A stretch of DNA of 17,853 bases from Rickettsiales bacterium. Lineage in GTDB: Bacteria > Pseudomonadota > Alphaproteobacteria > Rickettsiales > UBA3002. The notes under the pieces were generated by a model that made no database searches, had not been told where the DNA came from, and was given only the letters and a program-made list of their open reading frames with translations. The translations under genes and the position numbers were made by a program. This document shows, piece after piece, positions 11,928 to 17,853 of this stretch; within the stretch, counting starts at the first letter, position 1, and each line of letters begins with the position of its first letter. The DNA is taken from contig JAJTIB010000196.1 in assembly GCA_021300075.1 (NCBI GenBank), forward strand, positions 1-17,853, in the 5' to 3' direction.

Positions 11928-12305
11928 TTACACTCTTATCCCATGCCCATTTGCAGCATAGATTCTGTTCAGGAAACTTATCGACCGCGCAAAAGACGCA
12001 ACGTCTTTGAAAATAGCAACTCCATTTATCTCGGACTGATTCGGTACTTCCTCAGCGGCAATATCTCTCAATACATTGAAGAATTTCTGCGAAGCGGATT
12101 TATCACCTTTTACCCCCGCGCCAACGTCAAAAACTACGTGCACCTGACCAGATGACTCATTGATAAAGCAGTCTCTAAGAGGTATAAAAAAACCGGCTTT
12201 TTCTTGAATATCCATCAAACGATTAGTGCAAATAGTGAGAAAATGAGGCCGCGACTTCTCAAGCATCTTCTGAGATTTTGCACCCTCTACAGATGTTGTA
12301 TTCAT
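11928..12305 (-). CDS. Hypothetical AT-rich 125-aa protein
   Basis: I do not recognise it. The product is a soluble 125-aa protein of mixed helix and strand without signal peptide. It includes RPHFLTICTNRLMDIQEKAG (19-38), a strand-rich part with GQVHVVFDVGAGVKGDK, and a helical C-terminus. The DNA is visibly more AT-rich than the surrounding genes and its ribosome-binding site is weak (AAGAGAA), which suggests recent acquisition or relaxed selection. The start (ATG 12305) is the first in frame. A Pho-box-like repeat oriented toward it lies 73 bp upstream. It sits back-to-back with pyrH and tandem with the CtrA-controlled 59-aa gene. The plus-strand frame at 11943-12155 is its antisense. It is probably coding but not certain. 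Confidence 0.6.
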   Translation of the reverse strand: MNTTSVEGAKSQKMLEKSRPHFLTICTNRLMDIQEKAGFFIPLRDCFINESSGQVHVVFDVGAGVKGDKSASQKFFNVLRDIAAEEVPNQSEINGVAIFKDVASFARSISFLNRIYAANGHGIRV

Positions 12306-12377
12306 AAAATTCTCTTAAATTTAATGGCCTGTGAATAATCAGTGTTTTGAATTTACCAGTTTTGCTTGACGTCGTGC

Positions 12378-12395
12378 GTGACAATTATGTGAAGA
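12378..12395 (-). promoter_or_regulatory. Pho-box-like direct repeat upstream of the 125-aa gene
   Basis: Minus strand: TCTTCAC-ATAA-TTGTCAC. The second half-site is near consensus, the first keeps TCAC, the spacer is A/T only, and the period is 11 bp. The region 12385-12400 is almost identical (15 of 16) to the element before the 662-aa gene. Orientation favours the 125-aa gene, but the site also overlaps the likely pyrH promoter region (a TTGACG -35 candidate at 12366-12371). Confidence 0.4.
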
Positions 12396-12475
12396 TTTTG
12401 CCTCTAGACACCCGAGATTACCCTTGTATTTTAAAGCTATCGCGCTACTGGTAACGGGCGACAGGAGCTTGCAAC

Positions 12476-13228
12476 ATGACGGCAAAACCAGCGACTGCTA
12501 AAAACCTTAACGCGAAGTTCAGACGCGTGCTCATCAAAGTCTCGGGTGAGGCGTTAATGGGCGACAAGCCCTACGGCCAGGATTTAGATACAATCCAGCG
12601 CATCGCCGAGGAACTCAAAGCCGTTGTAGCGATGGGGGTAGAGGTCTGCGTGGTGGTCGGCGGCGGCAATATCTTCCGCGGCATTTCGGGTGCGGCCAAA
12701 GGCATGGAACGCTCCAGCGCCGATTATATGGGCATGCTTGCGACTGTGCTGAACGGCCTCGCCATCCAGAACATTCTGGAAGGCATAGGCGTACCCACCC
12801 GGGTGCTTTCGGCCATTGAAATGCAGCAGGTCTGCGAACCCTATATTCGCCGGCGGGCGCTTCGGCACATGGAAAAGGGCCGGGTGGTAATTTTTGCTGG
12901 TGGCATTGGCAGCCCCTATTTCACCACCGACACCACAGCGGCACTGCGCGCCTCAGAAATGCAGTGCGACGCACTGCTGAAAGGCACGCAGGTCGATGGT
13001 GTCTATGACGCCGACCCCAAAAAGAGCGGCAGCGCCAAACGATTTGATCACCTCACCTACCATGATGTGCTCAGCAAAGATCTGAAAGTAATGGATGCTG
13101 CGGCGATTTCATTGGCGCGTGAGAATCAGATTCCGATTCTGGTATTCTCAATTCATCAGCCCGGCAATTGCGCCCAGGTCGTCTGCGGTGAAGGTAAGTT
13201 TACTACGATTAGCGACAGAAAAATTTAA
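12476..13228 (+). CDS. pyrH: UMP kinase
   Basis: Hexameric amino-acid-kinase-family enzyme that phosphorylates UMP to UDP with ATP, for pyrimidine nucleotide supply. The 250-aa product shows RVLIKVSGEALMG (17-29, phosphate binding), VVVGGGNIFRG, GMERSSADYMGMLATVLNGLAIQ, the acceptor region FTTDTTAALRA, and KGTQVDGVYDADPKK near the nucleotide site. All are diagnostic of PyrH. It carries about 10 extra N-terminal residues compared with E. coli. Start ATG with AGGAG 8 nt upstream. A 170-bp upstream gap should hold its promoter, because the usual link to tsf is broken here. It is followed by frr after 12 bp. Confidence 0.97.
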   Translation: MTAKPATAKNLNAKFRRVLIKVSGEALMGDKPYGQDLDTIQRIAEELKAVVAMGVEVCVVVGGGNIFRGISGAAKGMERSSADYMGMLATVLNGLAIQNILEGIGVPTRVLSAIEMQQVCEPYIRRRALRHMEKGRVVIFAGGIGSPYFTTDTTAALRASEMQCDALLKGTQVDGVYDADPKKSGSAKRFDHLTYHDVLSKDLKVMDAAAISLARENQIPILVFSIHQPGNCAQVVCGEGKFTTISDRKI

Positions 13229-13240
13229 GGAGATACACCA

Positions 13241-13786
13241 ATGACTCAGGAACTTCATAAACGTATGGAAGGCGCGCTCAAAACGCTGCACCATGAATTT
13301 GCGGGGCTTCGCACAGGGCGGGCTTCGGCCAATCTTCTGGACTCGATTCAGGTCGAGGCTTACGGCAATATGATGCCGATGAATCAGGTCGGAACGATCA
13401 ATGTACCTGAGCCGCGCATGATCACCATTCAGGTCTGGGATAAATCGATGATTAAGGCGGTTGAAAAGGCGATTACTCAAGCCAATCTTGGCCTCAATCC
13501 AGCGTCTGACGGCCAGCTTATTCGCGTGCCAATTCCGGCGCTGTCGGAAGAACGGCGAAAAGAATTGTCGAAGATCGCTGGGAAATATGCGGAAGGTGCA
13601 AAAGTTGCAATCCGTAACGTCCGCCGCGACGGAATGGACGCATTGAAGCAGCAGGAAAAAGATAAGAAAATTTCCGAAGACGAGCATCGCAAACAATCTG
13701 AGCAAATTCAGAAAATGACCGACGATTTCGTTAAAAAAATCGACGAGGCGCTGGCAACCAAAGAAAAAGACATCATGAGTGTGTGA
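13241..13786 (+). CDS. frr: Ribosome recycling factor
   Basis: With EF-G, splits the post-termination ribosome. The 181-aa product is near the usual 185. It includes LHHEFAGLRTGRASANLLDSI (16-36), the RRF signature region with domain I helix residues, GTINVPEPRMITIQVWDKS, and RVPIPALSEERRKEL, followed by the long C-terminal helix with KKISEDEHRKQSEQIQKMTDDF. AAGGAG lies 7 nt before the ATG. Its stop (TGA, 13784-13786) overlaps the start of uppS, implying translational coupling in the pyrH-frr-uppS run. Confidence 0.97.
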   Translation: MTQELHKRMEGALKTLHHEFAGLRTGRASANLLDSIQVEAYGNMMPMNQVGTINVPEPRMITIQVWDKSMIKAVEKAITQANLGLNPASDGQLIRVPIPALSEERRKELSKIAGKYAEGAKVAIRNVRRDGMDALKQQEKDKKISEDEHRKQSEQIQKMTDDFVKKIDEALATKEKDIMSV

Positions 13787-14496
13787 TGTCCCTGCCCGCA
13801 CATATCGCCATCATCATGGATGGCAATAGCCGCTGGGCGGAACAGCGCGGCATCAACCGTGCGCGCGGCCATACACAGGGCGGCGAGGTGCTAAAAAACC
13901 TGCTTAGTGAATGCCGCAAACGGCCCTACATCAAATATCTGACTCTTTATACGTTTTCGATTGAAAACTGGAACCGCACGGCCGATGAAATCAGCGACTT
14001 AATGAATCTTATGCGGCATTATATCAAGCGCGAGGCGCCAACCTTGCATGAAAACAACTTCCGCATGCGCTTTGTCGGTGAACTGCAGAGCCTCGAGGGA
14101 GATATTCAGCGCGATCTTTCGGAAGTTGCTGCACTCACCGCAAAAAATACCGGTTTGGTCGTTACCATGGCAATTTCTTATGGCGCACGGCAGGAGCTTG
14201 CAGCCGCCATGCGGAATATCGCAGACAAAGTTGCTGCCGGAACGCTGGCCCCGAATGCGATTGATGAGAAGATCATCACCAGTCATCTTTATTCGCATGA
14301 CATTCCCGATCCGGATCTGCTCATCCGCACCGGAGGGGAGGAACGGTTGAGCAATTTTCTCCTCTGGCAATCCGCTTATACCGAGCTTTATTTTACCAAC
14401 ACTCTATGGCCGGATTTTACAGCCGACGACATGGACAAGGCCATCGCCAGCTATAGCCGGCGCGAGCGCCGCTTCGGGCAGCGCAAGGCGGGATGA
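13786..14496 (+). CDS. uppS: Undecaprenyl diphosphate synthase
   Basis: Cis-prenyltransferase that makes the C55 lipid carrier for peptidoglycan and other envelope polymers. Seen: IAIIMDGNSRWAEQRG with the catalytic Asp12 (the usual MDGNGRWA has Ser in place of the second Gly), YTFSIENWNRTADEI, and the C-terminal RTGGEERLSNFLLWQSAYTELYFT...LWPDF block, all family hallmarks. Length 236 aa is normal. Start: ATG 13786 overlaps the frr stop by 1 nt; a GTG at 13783 is an alternative one codon upstream. No strong Shine-Dalgarno, so coupling to frr is likely. It overlaps cdsA by 4 nt (ATGA). Confidence 0.96.
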   Translation: MSLPAHIAIIMDGNSRWAEQRGINRARGHTQGGEVLKNLLSECRKRPYIKYLTLYTFSIENWNRTADEISDLMNLMRHYIKREAPTLHENNFRMRFVGELQSLEGDIQRDLSEVAALTAKNTGLVVTMAISYGARQELAAAMRNIADKVAAGTLAPNAIDEKIITSHLYSHDIPDPDLLIRTGGEERLSNFLLWQSAYTELYFTNTLWPDFTADDMDKAIASYSRRERRFGQRKAG

Positions 14497-15152
14497 ACAT
14501 GGCCTCAGAACTTCGTACCCGTATCGTGAGCGGCACGCTGTTGGCGCTCATTGTTATCGCGCTCACACTTGTGAACTTCTGGAGCTTTGCTGCCCTGCTC
14601 ATCGTGGCTTTCGTGATTTTAATGCGCGAATGGCTGGGTCTGATTCGCACCCGCAGTTATCGGCTGGCTTGGGTTGGGTTTGGCATTCTCTATATCGGCG
14701 CGGCAATTGTAAACCTGACGCTGATTCACTTCATAGCCGGACCGATTCTCGTACTTGTGTTATTGCTGAGCGTCGCAGTAATGGACTCGGCGGCTTATTT
14801 CGTCGGTAAGCCGTTTGGCAAACATAAGATTGCACCAAAAATCAGCCCCGGTAAAAGCTGGGAAGGGCTATTCGGCGCGTGGATAGGGGTGACGCTCGTT
14901 TTTGCTGGTTTGACTTTCTTTTTTCATCTTCCCGTTTCACTGCCTATCCTTTTACTTTCAGCCTTATTGTTTACGCTTCTGGGGCTTGGGGGCGACCTTT
15001 TTGAATCCTGGATGAAGCGCCGCGCCGGCGTTAAAGACAGCGGCAGACTCATCCCCGGTCATGGCGGCCTGTTCGACCGGGTGGATGCGCTCATCCCTTG
15101 CGCGATTCTCGCGGGCTATCCGCTGATGATGATTTTTATGCCTGCATTTTAA
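14493..15152 (+). CDS. cdsA: Phosphatidate cytidylyltransferase
   Basis: Inner-membrane enzyme that makes CDP-diacylglycerol from phosphatidic acid and CTP, the branch point of phospholipid synthesis. The 219-aa product is shorter than E. coli CdsA (about 285), lacking N-terminal helices. It keeps six or so membrane segments and the signature near the end: ESWMKRRAGVKDSGRLIP followed by GHGGLFDRVDAL. The DSAAYFVGKPFGKHKIAPKISPGKSWEG loop is also typical. The start ATG overlaps the uppS stop in ATGA; an ATG at 14499 is the alternative. Dxr follows 7 bp after the stop. Confidence 0.95.
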   Translation: MNMASELRTRIVSGTLLALIVIALTLVNFWSFAALLIVAFVILMREWLGLIRTRSYRLAWVGFGILYIGAAIVNLTLIHFIAGPILVLVLLLSVAVMDSAAYFVGKPFGKHKIAPKISPGKSWEGLFGAWIGVTLVFAGLTFFFHLPVSLPILLLSALLFTLLGLGGDLFESWMKRRAGVKDSGRLIPGHGGLFDRVDALIPCAILAGYPLMMIFMPAF

Positions 15153-15159
15153 CGGATAA

Positions 15160-16371
15160 ATGTGTATGAGCGCGCAAACCTTTGCTGCCCAAACCCCTCC
15201 CCCTCCCCTGCTCTTCGCCGCACCCAAGCGCGTCAGTATTCTTGGCGCGACGGGCTCGATTGGCGACAGCGCACTGGCCATTCTCGCGGCTCAGCCGGAG
15301 CTGTTTCAGGTTTCCGCCCTCACCGCGCAGAATAACGTCGAAAAACTCATCGCCCTTGCGCGCCAGTTTCGCCCCGAGATCGTGGCGATTGGCAATGAGA
15401 AGCATTTCCCGCAATTGAAAGCGGCGCTCACTGGCCTCCCCATCCAACTACTTGCCGGACGTGAGGGTATCGTCGCCGCCGCCGCCCATCCGGCCGATGT
15501 CAGTGTTGCCGCTATTGTCGGTGCGGCGGGGCTGCCCGCTGTCATGGCGGCGATTAGTCAAGGGCAACAGGTGGCGCTTGCCAATAAAGAAAGCCTGGTT
15601 TGCGCGGGTGGGTTGGTCATGGCGGCATCGGCGCAACATGGTGCGCGGATTTTACCGGTGGATTCCGAACATAACGCGGTGTTTCAGGTGCTCACCGCCG
15701 GACATCGTGGGGCAGTTGAAACCATCACCCTCACTGCCTCAGGCGGGCCATTTCTTAACCGCCCCATCGCCGAATTCGCGGCAATCACACCGCGCGAGGC
15801 CATCGCCCATCCGCGCTGGCAGATGGGTGCAAAAATCTCAGTCGATTCAGCGACGATGATGAATAAGGGGCTGGAATTAATTGAAGCACATTTCCTGTTT
15901 GATTTAGCGAGCAATCAGATGGAGGTGGTGATTCACCCTGAATCTATCGTCCATGCGCTGGTGCATTACCACGACGGCTCGGTGCTGGCGCAGCTGGGGC
16001 TGCCGGATATGCGGATTCCCCTAAGCTATGCGCTGGGCTGGCCGGACCGCCTCGACATACCCACGCGGCGCCTGGAATTAACCGCCATCGCATCACTTCA
16101 TTTTTCTGGTGTAGATCCTGCGCGATTCCCCGCGCTGGCGCTGGCGCGTCAGGCACTTGACGCCGGTCAATGCGCCATGATTACGCTCAACGCGGCCAAT
16201 GAAGTGGCGGTGGCAGCGTTTCTAGCCGGAAAAATTTCCTTTACGGCGATTACCCACATGGTCGAATCGGCGCTTGCGGATTCCGCCACTGGCTCTATGA
16301 ATCAATTGGATGACGTCATGTCGCTTGATGCCGAAGTCAGGCGTAAAACTCTGGAGCGAATCGGCTCATGA
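15160..16371 (+). CDS. dxr: 1-deoxy-D-xylulose 5-phosphate reductoisomerase
   Basis: First committed step of the MEP isoprenoid pathway, NADPH-dependent; supplies precursors that UppS, encoded two genes upstream, elongates. Seen: KRVSILGATGSIGDSAL (23-39, NADPH-binding loop), ALANKESLVCAGG, ILPVDSEHNAVFQ (metal and substrate site), TASGGPF, ISVDSATMMNKGLELIEAHFLF, and VIHPESIVHALV. The 403-aa length is normal. The N-terminus has about 20 extra residues with a four-proline run (QTPPPPLL, 11-18) that may call for EF-P during translation. Start: ATG 15160 after a weak ACGGAT; ATG 15166 is an alternative. Its stop overlaps the rseP start in ATGA. Confidence 0.97.
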   Translation: MCMSAQTFAAQTPPPPLLFAAPKRVSILGATGSIGDSALAILAAQPELFQVSALTAQNNVEKLIALARQFRPEIVAIGNEKHFPQLKAALTGLPIQLLAGREGIVAAAAHPADVSVAAIVGAAGLPAVMAAISQGQQVALANKESLVCAGGLVMAASAQHGARILPVDSEHNAVFQVLTAGHRGAVETITLTASGGPFLNRPIAEFAAITPREAIAHPRWQMGAKISVDSATMMNKGLELIEAHFLFDLASNQMEVVIHPESIVHALVHYHDGSVLAQLGLPDMRIPLSYALGWPDRLDIPTRRLELTAIASLHFSGVDPARFPALALARQALDAGQCAMITLNAANEVAVAAFLAGKISFTAITHMVESALADSATGSMNQLDDVMSLDAEVRRKTLERIGS

Positions 16372-17510
16372 TAGACACTGTTCTCAACATCCTCACCCAG
16401 TTGCCACATTATCTGGTGTCGTTCGTCATTGTGCTGACGGTCATCGTCTTTGTACATGAATTCGGGCACTACCTGGTGGCGCGGCTATGCGGCGTGAAGA
16501 TTGAAGTTTTTTCGATTGGATTCGGGCGCGAAATTTTCGGGTTCAATGACCGAGCCGGTACGCGCTGGAAATTCTCCATCCTGCCACTTGGCGGCTATGT
16601 TAAAATGTTTGGCGATGCTGGCGCTGCCAGCACGGCGGATGTTGATAAAATCGAGGCCATGAGTGCGGCGGAGAAAAAAATCAGCTTTCATTATCAAGCA
16701 TTGTGGAAAAAAGCCTTGATTGTCGCTGCCGGTCCTGCCGCTAATTTCCTGCTAACCATTGCCGTCTTCACTTTTTTTATTTTCACCACCGGCCTTACTT
16801 CAACCGAACCCGTCGTCGGTTCGGTTATGAAAGATTCCGCGGCCGCTGAAGCGGGGTTAAGGGAAGGTGACCGTATTCTCAGTCTTGACGGTAAGAAAAT
16901 GCGGCGCTTTGACGATATTTCTGCCGCAATGATGATCAGTGTGGGCAAGCCAGTCACACTCGAAGTGAAGCGCCAGAATAAGCGTTTCACCCTTATTCTC
17001 ACCCCGCGTATGTTTAAGGATGAGGACGTGATTGGTAACCCAGTCATCCGTCCCATTCTCGGTATCAGCTCACAGAAAATTGTATTTAAAGATGTCGGGC
17101 TTGCGACTGCCCTTGTGGAAGCTGTGAAACGCACCTACGGGCTTTGCGTGGCATCGCTCAGGGTGCTGGGACAAATGATTGCTGGCGAGCGCAGCGCCGA
17201 GGAGCTTAAAGGCCCAATCGGCATCGCCAAACTCTCGGGCGATGTAACGCAGCAGGGCGAATCTATTTCGGAAACCGCGCGTACGGTCTTATGGTTTATC
17301 GCACTACTTTCGGCTAATCTCGGACTGATTAACCTTTTTCCCATCCCCATGCTCGATGGCGGGCACCTGGCATTTTATGCGATTGAAGGCGTAAGAGGAC
17401 GACCAATGGCTGAACGCTTTCAGGAATTCGGCTACCGAATCGGCGTCGTATTTATCGCTACCCTTATGGCTTTCACATTGTTCAATGATCTGCGACAACT
17501 CATCTTTTGA
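16368..17510 (+). CDS. rseP: RIP metalloprotease RseP (site-2 protease, M50)
   Basis: Zinc intramembrane protease that cuts anti-sigma factors and remnant signal peptides in the inner membrane. Helix 1 holds the zinc-binding HEFGH (30-34) in VIVFVHEFGHYLVARLCGV. One PDZ domain is visible at about 143-225 (EPVVGSVMKDSAAAEAGLREGDRI onward), whereas E. coli RseP has two. The C-terminal helix carries NLFPIPMLDGGHL, with the third zinc ligand Asp. The 380-aa length fits alphaproteobacterial members. The start overlaps the dxr stop by 4 nt, and bamA starts 17 nt after the stop, a conserved dxr-rseP-bamA order. A minus-strand frame at 17304-17564 is a shadow. Confidence 0.97.
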   Translation: MIDTVLNILTQLPHYLVSFVIVLTVIVFVHEFGHYLVARLCGVKIEVFSIGFGREIFGFNDRAGTRWKFSILPLGGYVKMFGDAGAASTADVDKIEAMSAAEKKISFHYQALWKKALIVAAGPAANFLLTIAVFTFFIFTTGLTSTEPVVGSVMKDSAAAEAGLREGDRILSLDGKKMRRFDDISAAMMISVGKPVTLEVKRQNKRFTLILTPRMFKDEDVIGNPVIRPILGISSQKIVFKDVGLATALVEAVKRTYGLCVASLRVLGQMIAGERSAEELKGPIGIAKLSGDVTQQGESISETARTVLWFIALLSANLGLINLFPIPMLDGGHLAFYAIEGVRGRPMAERFQEFGYRIGVVFIATLMAFTLFNDLRQLIF

Positions 17511-17527
17511 AAAATTCTGGATTACTG

Positions 17528-17853
17528 ATGCTAAAAACGCTCTATTTTTTGTTTCTTGCGACATTTTTCCTTAATGGCACGGCAATGGCTCAGGCCGTTG
17601 CATCCATTCAGATCGAAGGCAATCAGCGCATTGAAACTTCGGCGATTGAAACTTATTTGGCACTGGAGCCGGGGGCGGACGCTTCGCCATACGAACTCGA
17701 CCTCGCCCTAAAACGCCTCTACGACACCGGATTTTTTTCGAATGTTACCGTCGCCCGCGACGGTGGCATCATCCGCGTCAAAGTGGTTGAGAATCCAAGT
17801 GTCAACCGGGTGGTGTTCGAGGGCAACGACCACATCAAAACCGAAGATCTCGA
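17528..17853 (+). CDS. bamA: Outer-membrane assembly factor BamA, 5' part only
   Basis: Central component of the BAM complex that folds beta-barrel proteins into the outer membrane. About 108 codons are present before the window ends. They begin with a signal peptide (MLKTLYFLFLATFFLNGTAMAQA) and then POTRA1: VASIQIEGNQRIETSAIETYL, ALKRLYDTGFFSNVTVARDG and IIRVKVVENPSVNRVVFEGN, which leads into POTRA2. The ALKRLYDTGFFSNV pattern is diagnostic. The Shine-Dalgarno is weak (TGGA), and the gene lies 17 nt after rseP at the end of the envelope operon as seen here. Confidence 0.95.
   Translation, partial: MLKTLYFLFLATFFLNGTAMAQAVASIQIEGNQRIETSAIETYLALEPGADASPYELDLALKRLYDTGFFSNVTVARDGGIIRVKVVENPSVNRVVFEGNDHIKTEDL

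Noticed and set aside
11943..12155. 70-aa plus-strand frame
   Set aside because: Antisense to the longer 125-aa frame, with no Shine-Dalgarno; neither is certain, but the minus-strand frame is better supported.
17304..17564. 86-aa minus-strand frame
   Set aside because: Overlaps the conserved C-terminus of rseP and the start of bamA on the other strand; a shadow.

Overview
The window is a stretch of an alphaproteobacterial chromosome with moderate GC. Three things point there: the gene order rpsB-tsf-(interruption)-pyrH-frr-uppS-cdsA-dxr-rseP-bamA, a perfect palindromic CtrA box (GTTAA-N7-TTAAC), and Pho-box-like TGTCAT direct repeats. The MEP-pathway gene dxr, purB, fumC and a CtrA box argue against a strongly reduced Rickettsia-type genome. 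I cannot name the genus; Micavibrio-like or Rhodospirillales-like lineages are only guesses.

Left part (1-5229). On the minus strand lie purB (cut by the window edge), a membrane-anchored lysozyme-like lytic transglycosylase and an AlkA-type DNA glycosylase. Divergent from these is fumC, whose start region is built from two unrelated dispersed repeats. After fumC, convergent, comes a secreted protein with an intradiol-dioxygenase fold that has lost its iron ligands.

Middle (5271-8839). Two large minus-strand genes (662 and 495 aa) encode proteins I do not recognise, both with hydrophobic stretches and polar tails. Each has a Pho-box-like element upstream (direct TGTCAY-type repeats with an 11-bp period). 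A near-consensus Pho box also sits in front of the lytic transglycosylase, and a fourth similar element lies upstream of an unknown AT-rich gene at 11928-12305. I infer a candidate phosphate-starvation (PhoB) or related OmpR-family regulon that links a peptidoglycan enzyme to uncharacterised membrane proteins. This is the most interesting signal in the window.

Right part (8840-17853). A structured leader precedes rpsB, and a strong intercistronic hairpin separates rpsB from tsf. The conserved block is then interrupted by about 1.3 kb: a small lipoprotein gene, a 59-aa minus-strand gene under a textbook CtrA-type promoter, and the 125-aa unknown. The block resumes with pyrH and frr (UMP kinase, ribosome recycling), then uppS, cdsA, dxr, rseP and bamA (undecaprenyl and isoprenoid precursors, phospholipid precursor, site-2 protease, outer-membrane assembly). 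These genes are packed with 1-17 nt gaps or start/stop overlaps, so they are very likely one operon joining translation to envelope growth. No tRNA, rRNA, CRISPR array, transposase or phage structural gene was seen.
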